This document shows positions 32,693-43,862 of a stretch of DNA of 64,000 nt, piece by piece; the first letter of the stretch is position 1; every line of letters begins with the position of its first letter. The stretch comes from Perkinsus olseni. Lineage: Eukaryota; Perkinsozoa; Perkinsida; Perkinsidae. The position numbers and the translations under genes are program-made. The DNA is taken from NCBI GenBank assembly GCA_013115135.1, contig JABANP010000141.1, positions 1 through 64,000 on the forward strand. The letters run 5' to 3'. The notes beneath the pieces are model-generated. The model worked only from the letters and a program-made list of their open reading frames with translations. It was not told where the DNA came from and made no database searches.

Positions 32693-32831
32693 TGTCGAAC
32701 TAAAAATGGGTCCTCATCACAGATTTACCAACACAAAACATAAGGATAAGTGAAACGTATCGGAATTTATCACTCAATTTTAATCGTTTGAATGTGTATC
32801 TCTTCTCGAGGTCGATCTTCCGCATCGGTTC

Positions 32832-35800
32832 TCACACCTTCAATTTTATGAACCTAATGACGACGGAATCTCCCGAAGACCGCCCCAACCCTTCCCTTAT
32901 TACGACATCCTGTCCCGAAGTAACCTTCCCGAACACAGTGTGCTTGTTATCAAGGAATGGGCACGGTACCTACTCGCAGGGCAATACCAAAAACCTTACG
33001 AGAGCTAATCTCTCACAGTGGTGATGAAGAACTGGGAGCCGTTGGTGTTCGGCCCAGCGTTCGCCATTGAGACCATGTACGGCTCGGAATGGTCCAACTC
33101 AGGGACCTGATCGAGGTAGAGCTTACCCGAGTGACGTATCTTTCGAGCTTACAAATTCGTCTTCAAAGTCGCCACCCCAGATACTGCTGCCTCCCATGCC
33201 AGTGCCTTCGGGGTCTCCCGTTTGTATCATGAACTTATTGATAACCTACACGGCGGTATCCGAATAGGTCGCGGGTTCAATCCCTGCACCCTGCATTATT
33301 ACCCTATGGAAGAGCACATCGTCATAATACCCATCCTGTGCATGCTTAGTGAAATTCTCGACCGTTTTCGGCACCAGTTTGCCGTACAAGTCAATTTGGA
33401 TGTCACCGAAGTCCGTGTGAATGACCGCCTTCTTGCCGATCCTGAATGATAATCATCCCCTCTCCCACACCTTTCCTTCCCTACTTGATCTGCGGCTTTC
33501 TGCTGCCAGCAGCGGCGGCAGCAGCAGCGGACATCTCATCGGCCGTCGGTTTCTCATTGAAGATATCGCGCTGTTGGCCAGCCCCGGTGTCGCTCGGAAG
33601 ACGCTTCGTAAAGAGGTAGAATCGTTTCTTTTTGAAGCTGATGATGAAAATGAAATCACCTTCCCATCTCGACTCGCACGTTACCTGGTCGCCACTAAGG
33701 TCGGATCGGTGACGTACTCGTAGGCCCCTGCCCCGGCTGCTGCGATGTTGTCTTCCCCTCCGGGGTTGACCTTCTGTCGGACAGGCTTGGGTTGCAATCT
33801 GGAATGGGGTCGAATTGAGAGGGCAAAGGGCGGTGCTTTTCCTACAATGCTGTGGCGAGGAATCTCTCACTGGACTCGACTTTTCCGAGTAGAGTTGACA
33901 AATGGTTTGTGACAAGATTCACCACCTAATATAAAGAGCTCGGTCCAACCTAAAGATATTTCCGTGCTTCTACCTTGATACCGACCATAGTGGGGTAGAT
34001 GATGAAGTTGCCCGACTGATCGAAGTCCAGCGTTTGATACATCGCGTCGGGTGATTTCAACAGCTCCTTCTCTACAGCACATCGGCGGCCAAAATCGAAA
34101 CTGATGAATGAAACTTTTCACGCGCCACGAAATTACCTACAAGGAGGCTATTACCCGTCCAAATGAACTTGTTTCATGAGGGGGTCTGACTGCGCGATGC
34201 TGGTCGCGTCTAGAGACTCATCGAAGGCCTTGAAGAGTTTACCGGTCCTGCAAGGGGGCGGCATGGTAGGATGAGAGGAGGGCTGTGGCTGGGACGGACC
34301 TTGTCTTGAATACTCTCACTTGGGAGTCCTTGCTGAGGACTGCAAAGCGCTCACCATTAGGGGAGATGGCGAGGTCGAAGGCGGTCGTCTGATACAAGGG
34401 AGCTGGGCATCTTACGACACGATGAAAGTTGGGACGATTTCGAACGCTTTCAAGATGAGATATTTCCGATTTTTCGATAGCTTCACGAGATGCGAGGGAT
34501 GATGGAGCGGTGAGAATAACCCGGCGAACTCGACTGGTACTCCCGCGTTCTGCGGACATCGTCGTTACGCATTCGGCCGCTTCGACGGGGTACAGTTGGG
34601 GAGATCTCAATCACTTCATAGAAAAAACATTTTTCAATGGCTATACGGAGAGTGGCGGATGGCGTATCGCCATTGCAAAGCGAAGTGCTCAGGTCCACTC
34701 AACTAGTGTCTCCCTCCCCCGTCCTGCTGACGTTGTCGACCTCACGATACTACCTCGGCTGCCTTCAAGTCAAAGAGACTTGTGTCGAATTTGGACTTGA
34801 AAGATACGCTTTCCGGTAGCTGCAATGTTATAGGATCCCAGATATCAATCAACCCTCCAGTATCAATGGATACCACTAACTTCAGTTTATCATTGTACCT
34901 TGCAATAGGCCCCTAGTTCAATTCCCAGCAGCAGTATTATAATTACTTCATATGTTGTACCGGGTCGAGGTGGGCAGTGTACGTCTTTGGTTTTGCCTTC
35001 GGGTTGCCCAGCTTCGAAATCGGCCAGATTTCCACCGTACCTCAGAGATGCCACCTTTCTTTCTTCAATAGGTTGATGAGTATCTTACTGTCATTCGTGT
35101 TCGACACAGCTAAGGTCGCCGAGGGTGAGTCAGCCTCGTGGATGAAGCAGCAAGAGAGGGGATCCAGATTGGAAAACTTGTGCATCATGACCATGTTAAA
35201 ACCAGCGACATCGAATACTTTCACGCATCTACAACGAGATAGGGTATCTTACACTCCTATGAAAGCCGCGCTCAACCTCAAGATATCTCCGCTTACTTGT
35301 CCTGCTTTCCCAGCGTAGCGAATTCCATACCGGAAGCACTGATGGTGGCGCAGGCTATCGGACCCTTATGGGCTGCGTAATGCTTCACGAACTCAACCTG
35401 ATTCGACCGATGATACACAGAAATATCTTTGGTACTCGTGGAACCCTCGCTCGACCTCACACAATGCAACTTTTATTACCCCTATTTTCCGCTTTTTCCA
35501 GAACTTGACGTGACCATCGGTCGAGCAAGTTATGATAAACTCTTGCGACTTGGACACCACAACGTGCGAGACCGGGGCCCTGCGGAACGACTCGACTCAG
35601 ATCAAGAGAGGGAAGCACAACACTACTACCGATGCATGAAGCTCCTCTCGTACATGGCCGCACTGGGAAGATTCTCAAGATACTCCTTCTCATGGGCCAA
35701 CTGTTTCCTTATTTTCCGACGCTTCTTGGCTGGTTGAGGTGCCGGCTGAGGACAGAAAATTCCTATCAATCGTTCGGAATTTGTGCCTTACCATCGGGGC

Positions 35801-35911
35801 GGGGCCCATCTCGTCGTCGGAGGAGGAAGAGGAGCTCAGACCCTCATCATCAAGGCCCTCCTTCTTCTTCTCTTCACTCGGAGAACTCGACATGATGATC
35901 GTCTTGGGCAT
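32832..35911 (-). CDS. PPWD1: PPWD1: WD40-repeat peptidyl-prolyl cis-trans isomerase
   Basis: PPWD1 is a spliceosome-associated cyclophilin. The gene is minus-strand with about twelve exons: first 35792-35911, then 35630-35745 ([13 protein letters not shown]), then WD repeats ([82 protein letters not shown]). After [16 protein letters not shown] comes [21 protein letters not shown], and the cyclophilin domain ([56 protein letters not shown]). The stop is at 32832-32834. The N-terminus has an acidic Ser run; an in-frame ATG at 35893 is the alternative start. Introns carry tRNA-like sequence (33246-33302 and near 34900) and a GCGCCACGAAATTA element (34116-34135). Confidence 0.92.
33246..33302 (-). 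repeat. 57-nt tRNA-like intron in PPWD1
   Basis: The junction [16 protein letters not shown] is fixed by the cyclophilin fold. On the transcript strand the intron reads antisense tRNA (GGGATTGAACCCGCGACCT); on the plus strand it is GGTCGCGGGTTCAATCCC. Confidence 0.6.
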
Positions 35912-36039
35912 GGAAAAAATACTCGATTCGATTTGGGAGGCGGAGCGAAGCGATTCATGTTTGTCGTTTTTGTCGAGCGAGTTGAGCGACGCTGAAGTTC
36001 CGAAAACGATCGGCCAGGGTATAGGTATCTTTCAACCTC

Positions 36040-36562
36040 ATGTCGTACGAGGAGCTACGTCCTAAGCTTGACGCCTTCGTGAAGTCCAACAAGGTCGTCC
36101 TGTTTATGAAGGGCGATCCGGAAGCCCCAAAATGCGGGTTCAGCAAGAAGGTCGTGGAAACGTTGAAAAACGAGGGTACTGGGGAGGGGTGTTGAGGAAT
36201 TTTGTGGAGTGCCTGGGAGTTCAGGTGTCGAGTCATTCGCTCATATGAACATTCTGGCTAACGACACGCTGAGGGAAGGTGTTAAGAAATACTCAGGTAG
36301 TATCTGAAACGGTTGGATACTAGGTTGACCTTGCAAGATACAAAATAGGTCAAGCTGATGACCATATGATTCCTATCGGTCATCTTCTCAGATTGGCCAA
36401 CCTACCCTCAACTGTATGTGGATGGAGAATTCGTCGGCGGTTGCGATATTGTCCTGCAGATGGCTGAGGACGGTGAGCCTTCCTTCCCCTCTTTCCTCTT
36501 TTATTCCCTCTTCAGGTGAACTCCATGACCTCCTCCTCGAGAAGGGCGCCATCACTGCTTAA
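36040..36562 (+). CDS. Monothiol glutaredoxin (CGFS type, 111 aa)
   Basis: Single-domain CGFS glutaredoxins bind a [2Fe-2S] cluster with glutathione and act in iron-sulphur cluster transfer. Four exons: 36040-36175, 36225-36296, 36392-36472 and 36516-36562. Landmarks are [19 protein letters not shown] with the active-site Cys, the [20 protein letters not shown] block containing the cis-Pro and glycine-pair glutathione site, and a short C-terminal helix ([12 protein letters not shown]). There is no N-terminal extension, so it looks cytosolic unless an upstream exon exists. Intron 2 contains a GTATCTGAAAC...GGTTGACC element. Confidence 0.92.
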
Positions 36563-36670
36563 CACACAGCAGCTGTTGTACCGTTCCTTTCCTTCATACC
36601 TCGCTGTTCTGTTCAACGGGCTGGTCGGCTGTTGTTATTCTCTCCCTCTTCTCATGCCTCAACTCTCCCC

Positions 36671-37811
36671 ATGGCTTCCCTTCGAGCTTGCAGATCCTTC
36701 CTTCTCGAGCGTCATTGCGACAGCCTTCGCTCGTCCACGTCGTCTAAGGAGCTGCCGACCCTCTTGATGGAGGACTTTCAGTGTGGCGAGGAGTTGAAAC
36801 TCCTCGGGCCCCGGGGTTCTCCCGTACGCCCTCAGGTATGCTGTTCTTTACCTCTATGCGTCTGCACTTGCCTCCTCCCTTCAGGGCTCGATTATGTCAT
36901 CTATTGTCTCTGACACTCGACCCTTACCGAGTGAAGCTTCTTTGCTACGGACAGCTTCTTCTGTAGGGTCGGGCGTGTCGAGAGGACGGTCTTCATCTCG
37001 TGGAAGCCAACGAACTAGAAAGAAGCGAGACCTGCGGTTTGGCCCGCCGCCCAAGACTGCCGAGTACCCGGCGCCCAACGCGTATTCTCCTGAAGCCTCC
37101 TTTCGAAGCACTGGAGGGTGTTCTCGCAGCCCGCAGTGGACCATGCCCGATCGGAATCCTCGAGGAGGTAGCTTTGATATGCACGGTGTTAATGTTCATG
37201 TTGCTCCTTGGTCGTACAATCTTCCCAGTGCGTTGAATATCTTTCCGAGACGCCCTCAGGGTTCTCCTCTCGGCGGCCAGCGATTCCCCCGTATCCCTGG
37301 TCGGTCTCCTGGCCCGTGTGCATACAGCCCTGCGGATATGCGGAAGACAGTCAACGGCCCTTGGGACAGGGGCATACGGCAAGGGGTGACCCTTCCTGAG
37401 GATGATTATACTCCAAGTCCATGTACGTACAATAATAGGCTACCTCCCTCGTCGCCGAAGGCGGCTACCATCTCGCGAGCTGGCCTGGTGCGAAGGAGGG
37501 AATCTTTGGTTGAAGGGAGAACTGCGCGAGTTGAGAAGCAGTTGGCTGCCCCTGGTAGTACGTTAAATCTTAGGAGTGGCAGGTCTTTCGGCCGTGCCAA
37601 GCCAGTAAGGGGCATTCCTATCACGATGAGTGGTGCTGGAGACCTCGGCCCCGGCACCTACGGGTCCTTTCTAAGGCATTACGCAGTGGGTAAGCTGAAG
37701 AGTGTGACCAGTTGTCAGGGTAGGAACCCCCCTGGGACGAGATGGATGGACAGTTGTCTGGATTCTGAGAGTGACGGCGATGATGAGATTGATTTTGATC
37801 GTGATACATGA
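36671..37811 (+). CDS. SHIPPO-repeat (ODF3/STPG-like) axonemal protein
   Basis: The protein has at least four Pro-Gly-Pro-x-x-Tyr-type repeats: YPAPNAYSP, SPGPCAYSP, TPSPCTYNN and LGPGTYGS. They are spaced through a basic, Ser/Pro-rich chain, as in outer-dense-fibre 3 and STPG proteins that line ciliary microtubules. The main exon is 36885-37811. A preceding exon, 36671-36835, joins in phase 0 and starts MASLRACRSFLLERHC; if it is not used, translation begins at the ATG at 36894. The C-terminus is acidic (ESDGDDEIDFDRDT). Its presence fits a flagellated organism, as does BBS5. Confidence 0.75.
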
Positions 37812-37889
37812 ACCTCTTAGGTGTTGCACGGAGGTTGAGGTTCTTGAGTTGGTCAATTCTCTCGTTGCTTTCTGTGGTAGTTATCACTC

Positions 37890-38369
37890 ATGCGTTGTGC
37901 CCTTGTTTTAGCTCTACCGCTCCTCGCAGCTTCCCAGTGTATCCAGGACAACTCGATCAAAAAATTGGCGGGTAAGAAGTTTACCATCTCGCCGCAAGCG
38001 AAGGACAGAATTTCATACATCTCGGTGAGGTTTAAGAAAGAGGACGATTGCTTCGTTAAGGCTAGATTCAGTATGACTATGGGGAAGATAGCTTTGGAGA
38101 AAGGTATGCAGTATGAAAGCCCGTGGTTGAAGGTTGAGGAGCGCAGCGATAAACACGGTAATTATTGGCCTCTCGTTGCCGAGAAGAGAGCGAAGCGAGC
38201 GCTTCAAGATTTTGTTGATCGGGTCGCTGGGGATGCTTATCTCGACAGGCGGTTCTCAGCCTTCATCGGTTATGATAAAAAGGGAAAGCTGCAAGTAGAG
38301 GTTATGGTTGGCAGAACTGATCGTTTTAACGTATTCGGTATCATACCTCTTCAGCGCTATTTCAGATGA
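37890..38369 (+). CDS. Secreted protein, divergent member of the CaaX-like cluster (159 aa)
   Basis: This single-exon frame starts with a signal peptide (MRCALVLALPLLAASQC). Its core aligns in order with the five genes downstream: VRFKKEDDCFVKARFSM corresponds to VEFKDEVFRSGSDARFSL, YESPWLKVEE to CESPWMRLRA, and IIPLQRYFR to EIPLSGHYR. Unlike them it has no intron and no C-terminal Cys motif. Function is unknown. It is probably the oldest or most divergent copy of the array. Confidence 0.65.
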   Translation: MRCALVLALPLLAASQCIQDNSIKKLAGKKFTISPQAKDRISYISVRFKKEDDCFVKARFSMTMGKIALEKGMQYESPWLKVEERSDKHGNYWPLVAEKRAKRALQDFVDRVAGDAYLDRRFSAFIGYDKKGKLQVEVMVGRTDRFNVFGIIPLQRYFR

Positions 38370-39385
38370 TGCGCCATCTCATGTTGTCCCGTAGGTGTCC
38401 TATTCACTTCTGTTGGGTTTCTCATCTCCGCTCGATGGGGGTGGCAGTATCCTTTCGGTTTCGATTCGGTCCTGAGAAGCTCCGATTGTTGTTCGTTACC
38501 TCTCCTGTTGTCCGCGCTTCCGTGTGGGTGGCCTCTCGTGGGTTACACCTGCTGCTAGCGCTACGGACGTTCACCGTGTGTCGAAGCTCTCGGGATGAGC
38601 CTCGGTCGAGTCGACAGCCGAGTGAGATCAATTTGTTCGTGGATCGGACCCCCGGGGATAGTCCGTTGATGGCGGCAGCTCGCTGAAGTTAATAAAGTCA
38701 TCTTGGAGCCCGCTAACTCGTTCGGGGAGTTTTGTGAAGGGGCGGGTGATGCTCTCAAAGAACCGCAGCACTACCCTCAGAACCCTCATGGTTCTACTCT
38801 ATTAGGACCGACAAGAGTCCCGCGGCCTGAGCGGGGATAATCAAAAGGCGCCCCGACCGATGCTGCTTATCGATCTGACTGACATTAGTGTGACAATGAT
38901 GTTCTGTATCCGAAGTATCCCGTCGCGGTGCTGGGACAGATCGGCGGGTCTATTAACAACCTACCACAGGAGTTGTTTCAAGTCGATGCCCGCCCCCTCC
39001 CCTGCAGTGGATCAATGGTGGTCAGCTAAGAAGCATCTCCTGGCCGGGGGCGGAATCCCCGACAATCACAAACAGCATCTGGCCAACTACTATACGGCGA
39101 GAGTGAGCTGGGGGACAGGGCGGCCAGCCTGCGCTGCACTCTTCATCTCAGTCTCTAATGGGACGTTCCTTCGACGATGTGGTTCAAGAATGGCTGGAGA
39201 CGGCCAGTCGGGTGAACTTCGATCGTGGAGATACAGCTCCAGATAACAGCCGCGTCGATGGCCGCGGCTCTGGCAGCGAATCGTCGGCGAGTGATGACGC
39301 AGATGGAGGGAGAGTCGGCAGAATGGGATATAGTGTGCCGAGGAGAATTGACTGGGAATGGGTCGAGGTCACGCGAAGGAGGTAA
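38370..39385 (+). CDS. Unknown gene, only last exons clear
   Basis: An exon ending at about 39102 (HLLAGGGIPDNHKQHLANYY then TAR) joins in phase 0, across an intron ending CATCTCAG, to a final exon starting SLMGRSFDDVVQEWLE and ending WEWVEVTRRR with its stop at 39383-39385. The C-terminal region is Ser/Asp/Gly-rich (GSGSESSASDDADGG). Upstream stretches such as VNKVILEPANSFGEFCEG (38690-38760) and LYPKYPVAVLGQIGG (38900-38950) also look coding, but I could not join them. No family is recognised. Confidence 0.4.
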
Positions 39386-40104
39386 CAGTTGAAGTGGCAG
39401 TGTTATCTTCAGGAGCTCCCGATCTCTGCATCAGCGTTTAAACGTACGAGTGTCCAGTCGCGGCGGACCAGCATAGCGAAAGACCCTGCACGAATCTTTG
39501 ACGATCTTTGGGAGAAGTCCCGGGACGTCCGACCATCGGCGGGTGAGTGACTACAGAGCACCCCAGATGGCAGACTAGTTCAGATGGTAGTATAAGAGCT
39601 GATGCTTCTGGTAGTGTGAGGCTGCTGTCACGATTATGTGAAGCGATGGGTATCAACTTGCGGACGACGAGGTTCGGCAAGGTACGACTGATATTCAGTT
39701 AAACGACTGGTCTGATGTCGCTGTAGCAGAACTGGTTGAAGCACAGTGTTGTCTTCTGCCACTTCGTGGTGGGGATGGGAGGAATCTCGAGGGAGTCCCT
39801 GAAGAAGAGGTAGGAAGGAACCCGAACACCTCGGACGAGCTCGTGATCAGATGGATAATCTGGTATGATTGTGTGAAGCATCTTAACATGGACACTGACG
39901 TTCCGCCGCCAGTGGCTGCTACTCGCTGAGCATCCCACCTGTATGCTCAGTGCTCATGTATCAACATGCTATTTTTGATAATGGACGTTATTCCCATGAG
40001 CGGCTTCTCGCCACAATTGGTGTTTTTTCCACTCGCCTTTTTCGTCGGAAGAAAAAATTGCACCCTCGCGACTCGCTTCCTCAGGTGTTTTCGTGACTTT
40101 GGTA
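39386..40104. other. Spacer, no gene seen
   Basis: Two loosely similar segments occur around 39600-39660 and 39700-39940 (TGTGAAG...ATCTTAACATGGA). The second resembles 43560-43650, upstream of another cluster gene, and so is probably part of the duplicated unit. Short elements GAAAAAATTGCACC and CTCGCGACTCGC precede the TTCCTCAG at 40078-40085. Confidence 0.35.
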
Positions 40105-40955
40105 ATGCTCATGCCTGCTCCCTCCGTTCTTTCCATCATCAAACTTGCCCTGCTCTCTGCCACAGCCGTGTGGTCGCTCATTTCCGCCGGGCCTACGTTT
40201 CAGCAGCATTTCACAAACAGTTATATCGCGTCCGCTTCTGTCGAATTCAAGGATGAAGTTTTCCGAAGCGGTTCGGACGCACGCTTTTCTCTCGTGACCG
40301 GCGAGAAGGCAATCAATCCTAACGTAACCTGTGAGAGTTCCTGGATGAGAACGCAAACTGTAGTGGGCGATGAGGTGAGGTCTCGCATCAGCAAGCGTCT
40401 CTCGCGGTTATGGCGTGGCGCTGGGCGACACGCAGTAGCTTGTTTGAGAATTTTCGCCGCCTTCCTAGAAACTTGAATCGAAAGAGCATATTTCTTGACG
40501 TCGTCGTGTGGATTCTCGCGGGTCTGTCTGTTGATCTTGAAGTCGGATATGATTCTTTGCTTCTGTAGAAAACTAAGACTGGCCATCTGAAGCAGCGCTT
40601 CGTCCAGCGGCCAGGAGACAACGTCGCGTTCGAAAGATTCAAGCAGTGTGTTTGGAAAGCTACTGGCATGCCCGGCCCTTTCTCGGCGGTGAAAATTGAT
40701 GCTGGAGATGGTTATGTGCAAATACAATTCGGCGCAAAACGCCATAGACGGGACAAGCTCGTCGCAGGCTTTGTTCTCCGTATACCGTTATCAATAGACT
40801 ATCGGGTTGATGACGATGGATCATTGACGCCAGGTGGTGGTGGACAGTCAACTGGTGTTGAGAGTCGACTCGCGCCAGAGCTTAGTGAAGATGCGAGCGA
40901 AGAACCTCCCGCGTGTGATGAAGACGAGGAAGGTATCAGCTGCGTGATACTGTAA
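40105..40955 (+). CDS. Secreted protein with CaaX-like C-terminus, cluster member 1 (218 aa)
   Basis: Two exons: 40105-40374 and 40569-40955. The N-terminus is a signal peptide (MLMPAPSVLSIIKLALLSAT). Shared family blocks are VEFKDEVFRSGSDARFSLVT, NVTCESSWMR, FVQRPGDNVAFERFKQCVWK, ATGMPGPF and FVLRIPLSIDYRV. An acidic tail leads to the last five residues SCVIL, a CaaX-like end (Cys-Val-Ile-Leu) of the kind geranylgeranylated in cytosolic proteins. The single intron lies at the same place in every two-exon member. Function is unknown. Confidence 0.75.
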
Positions 40956-41160
40956 AGGGGGAGTGATGAAATATTTATCTGCATGTGATTTCACGTGATG
41001 TTGATGATGTTACCAACACCCAGGGTTGCTGTTGTGATGAAATCTTCCACTCACTTCGACCATGAACAGCCTCAAAGGAGCTAACTATCTTCGCTGATTG
41101 GGTATTCTAGAATGCTTGGTGACCGTACCGTCATGAGAAGGTTCTTGAGTAGCCCCTTTG

Positions 41161-41936
41161 ATGGCTACGATGATGCTCATGTCTGCTCCCTCCCCCTTCC
41201 GCATTATCAACAGCATACTGGTGTCAGCCGCAGTCCTGCGGCACTCCGTTTTGGCTGGCCCCGGCGTAGTCTACGGAAAGGGTATCATCAGCTCGGCTTT
41301 CGTTGAATTCAATAGTGAGGTTATCCGGAGAGGCTCGGAAGCCATCTTCGAGATTACGACCGGTGATGATGCCGAGATCCCGGACGTGACGTGCGAGAGT
41401 CCGTGGATGAGGTTGAGGGCTTTCAATGGGGGAATGGTAGGCCTTTCTACGTATACTAGTTGTCGCCATTAGCTCTTGCATGCTCGGAACTCTCGGTATT
41501 TTGGCTCCCGGCTTGGTCGCTCACACTGGCCGTGGTCGTACTACCCGATAGGAAGATTCGCTGTGACATCCGAGCCGGATGTGCATTATCTCATTTTTAG
41601 GACGGCACAGGGAAGCAGATCCGTCTGATTGAATATAAGTTCATTCCCCGGCCGGGTGACAACGACTCCTTCGAGAAGTTCACGTTATGCCTCGCGGAAG
41701 CTACTGGCCTTCCTAGATCATTTGAGGCGGAGTTGACTGAGGATGATATCCGGATACGAGTCGGTATAGCGATCCGTAAGGAGAACAGCAAGGAGAGGTT
41801 CACGCCATGGATCGGAGAGATCCCATTATCGGGACACTATCGAATCGCTGTCGATGAACAGGCGACGGAAACCGGCGGGGATAATGGCAAACTGCGGGGA
41901 CCTTCCTCCGCGTGCGAAGGTTGCGTCATATCTTGA
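41161..41936 (+). CDS. Secreted protein with CaaX-like C-terminus, cluster member 2 (203 aa)
   Basis: Two exons: 41161-41436 and 41601-41936. The signal peptide region is MMLMSAPSPFRIINSILVSA. Family blocks are VEFNSEVIRRGSEAIFEITT, DVTCESPWMRLRAF, FIPRPGDNDSFEKFTLCLAE, ATGLPRSF and IPLSGHYRI. It ends GCVIS. The second exon begins at GACGGCACAG, matching member 1 in position and phase. Confidence 0.75.
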
Positions 41937-42184
41937 ATCGGCTTCATGCTGTGATGTCATGTAATTCACGTTGTCAGCTAGTGGGGGTGTTCTTGTATTG
42001 GAAATCTCGGAGTGCCCATAGACGAGGCTTTGAGCTACTCTCTACTTACTCAGCCTGATGCTGTCAGCCTCTTCATTTTATGAAAGATTGGTACTGGCTT
42101 GTTGCGATCGCGACATCTGAATTGCGTACTCGTTGCTAACACTCGGTCTTGTAACGGCTCTCGCAGGGGGTTCCGGTCACTTAT

Positions 42185-43357
42185 ATGATGATACTCTTTG
42201 CGTCGTTCACCTCTCCCTCTATTAAACTCTTGCTGCTCTCCCTAGCAGTCCTGGGGCACCTTGTTTCGGCAGGCTCTCGCTTTGAAGCAAGCTACAAAGA
42301 CGGAGGCATCGCAACCTGCTCCGTCGAATTCAAAGATGAGGCTATCGAGGAAGGCTCAGAAGCTCGCTTCACACTCACGACCAGCGACGAGGCAGTCAAA
42401 CCCTTTGGGTCGTGCCAAAGTCCGTGGATGAGAGTGAAGACTGTCCAGGGAAAAACTGTAGGCCATGGCGTCACTGCTCGTGTTATCGTTTCTTGCGCTT
42501 GTGGCGGAGGGCTAATGAATGTGACGAATTGTCGGTATCTGAATCAGCCGCGGCTCTTCGGGAACATGTCCAGGGATTCGACCTGGATGATGCTTTTTCC
42601 TGGTTTCGTCATTCTCGCTCGCTCGATCATTCGCTTGCGTGCTCGCCGAGTCCGACATGGATGTTGCTTGCAGGGCGACGTACGCCTCGGGACTGGTACA
42701 CTCATCTACAAGTTCATCGCGCGCCCGGGTGACAGCACCGAGTTCGAGGCGTACACTAGGTGTATCGTGGATGCCACAGGCCTGCCCGCTATGTTTACAG
42801 CCGAGCTGATTGATGGTGCCAATCCGCGTGTGAATATGAAGGTGGGGAAACTTCCCAACAAGGGCAAGAGGCTTGTCACCGGCCTTGCGCTTGAAGTACG
42901 GCTGTCGATCGAGAATCTAGTTGATAAGCGCAAACCGCTGGTCGAAGCTGAAGGCGTGGATGGAAATGAAGCAAGCCATGGACAACCAACCGACGAGGTC
43001 GACGGGCGACGGTCGTATGAAAGGGGCCATGGACAATCCACCGAGGAGGTTGACGGTCGACGGTCGAATGAAGGGGGCCATGGACAACAAACCGACGAGG
43101 TTGACGGTCGACGGTTGAATGAAGGGGGCCATGGACAACCAACCGACGAGGTTGACGGTCGAACGTTGAATGACGAGGGTCATGGACAGCTGACTGGGAT
43201 TGGAGGCAGGAAGATGAGAAAGTATGTCCCCGTACGGCCGACCGAGGCGCCGAGTTTGAAGGGAAAGTCGAGCGGAAAGACTAAGAATGGTGGACGACCT
43301 TCGGATTGCGACCGTCATCGAAAGCACAAGAAAAGGAGCGGCTGCATCATCCTATAG
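42185..43357 (+). CDS. Secreted protein with 17-residue repeats and CaaX-like end, member 3
   Basis: Exons 42185-42457 and 42674-43357 flank a 216-nt intron that has no in-frame stop, so retention would give 390 instead of 318 residues. Blocks VEFKDEAIEEGSEARFTLTT, SCQSPWMRVKTV, FIARPGDSTEFEAYTRCIVD, ATGLPAMF and LEVRLSIENL match the family. A tandem repeat follows (42974-43198; unit GHGQPTDEVDGRRLNEG, five copies), then a Lys/Arg-rich segment and the end SGCIIL. The repeat and basic tail are unique to this member. Confidence 0.75.
   Translation: MMILFASFTSPSIKLLLLSLAVLGHLVSAGSRFEASYKDGGIATCSVEFKDEAIEEGSEARFTLTTSDEAVKPFGSCQSPWMRVKTVQGKTVGHGVTARVIVSCACGGGLMNVTNCRYLNQPRLFGNMSRDSTWMMLFPGFVILARSIIRLRARRVRHGCCLQGDVRLGTGTLIYKFIARPGDSTEFEAYTRCIVDATGLPAMFTAELIDGANPRVNMKVGKLPNKGKRLVTGLALEVRLSIENLVDKRKPLVEAEGVDGNEASHGQPTDEVDGRRSYERGHGQSTEEVDGRRSNEGGHGQQTDEVDGRRLNEGGHGQPTDEVDGRTLNDEGHGQLTGIGGRKMRKYVPVRPTEAPSLKGKSSGKTKNGGRPSDCDRHRKHKKRSGCIIL
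42974..43198 (+). repeat. Coding minisatellite, 51-bp unit
   Basis: Units begin at 42974, 43025, 43076, 43127 and 43178 (the last partial). Each encodes 17 residues of the form GHGQxTxEVDGRRxNEG. Neighbouring units differ at a few bases, with the changes clustering in the RRSYE/RRSNE/RRLNE/RTLND positions. Confidence 0.9.
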
Positions 43358-43862
43358 GAGCGATGCGTGAGAACCTCGACTCGTTCGACTTCATTCTCCG
43401 ATGTCATGTGATGTAGATGTTGTCAACACTCAGAGCCGCTATTCTCGTTTCGGGATCTTGGGGAGACCACGCTCGGTAGTCTTCATTAGCGGCAGCAGTC
43501 CGACGCTCTTCGGTACTAGGGCTAGTGGAGACTCTCCACTGGAGAGGGAAAACCTCGACCGGAAAGCTGCAATACAGTGAGGAACATCGTCCGACTTGGA
43601 CAAGGACAATCTGCCTCCAGTGGATGCTTGTGGCTGATCATGTTGCCTGACCCGGGTGTCCCTGATTGATAGCTTCCCAAACTGGTGGTCGTGCTGGTCT
43701 CATTTGCAGAGAATGCTCGTCCTGCTGTCCTGGAGTGGCAGTATTTGCGATCATCGTCTCCACATTCCTTCCTACCGCCTCCTGCACCACCGAGTTGTGG
43801 TGATGAAATCAGGTTTTTGAATTCTTGTTTTTGCTTCTCTCGATCATTCTTTGGCGTCTATC
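43358..43862. other. Spacer of the duplicated unit
   Basis: The first ~70 bp (GATGTCATGTGATGTAGATG, then GTTGTCAACACTCAG) match the 3' flanks of the other cluster genes. The stretch 43560-43650 matches about 39860-39940. No other gene is seen. Confidence 0.5.

Noticed and set aside
42876..43327. Minus-strand frames with repeated GPLHSTVDRQP
   Set aside because: They are the antisense shadow of the in-frame 51-bp minisatellite on the plus strand.
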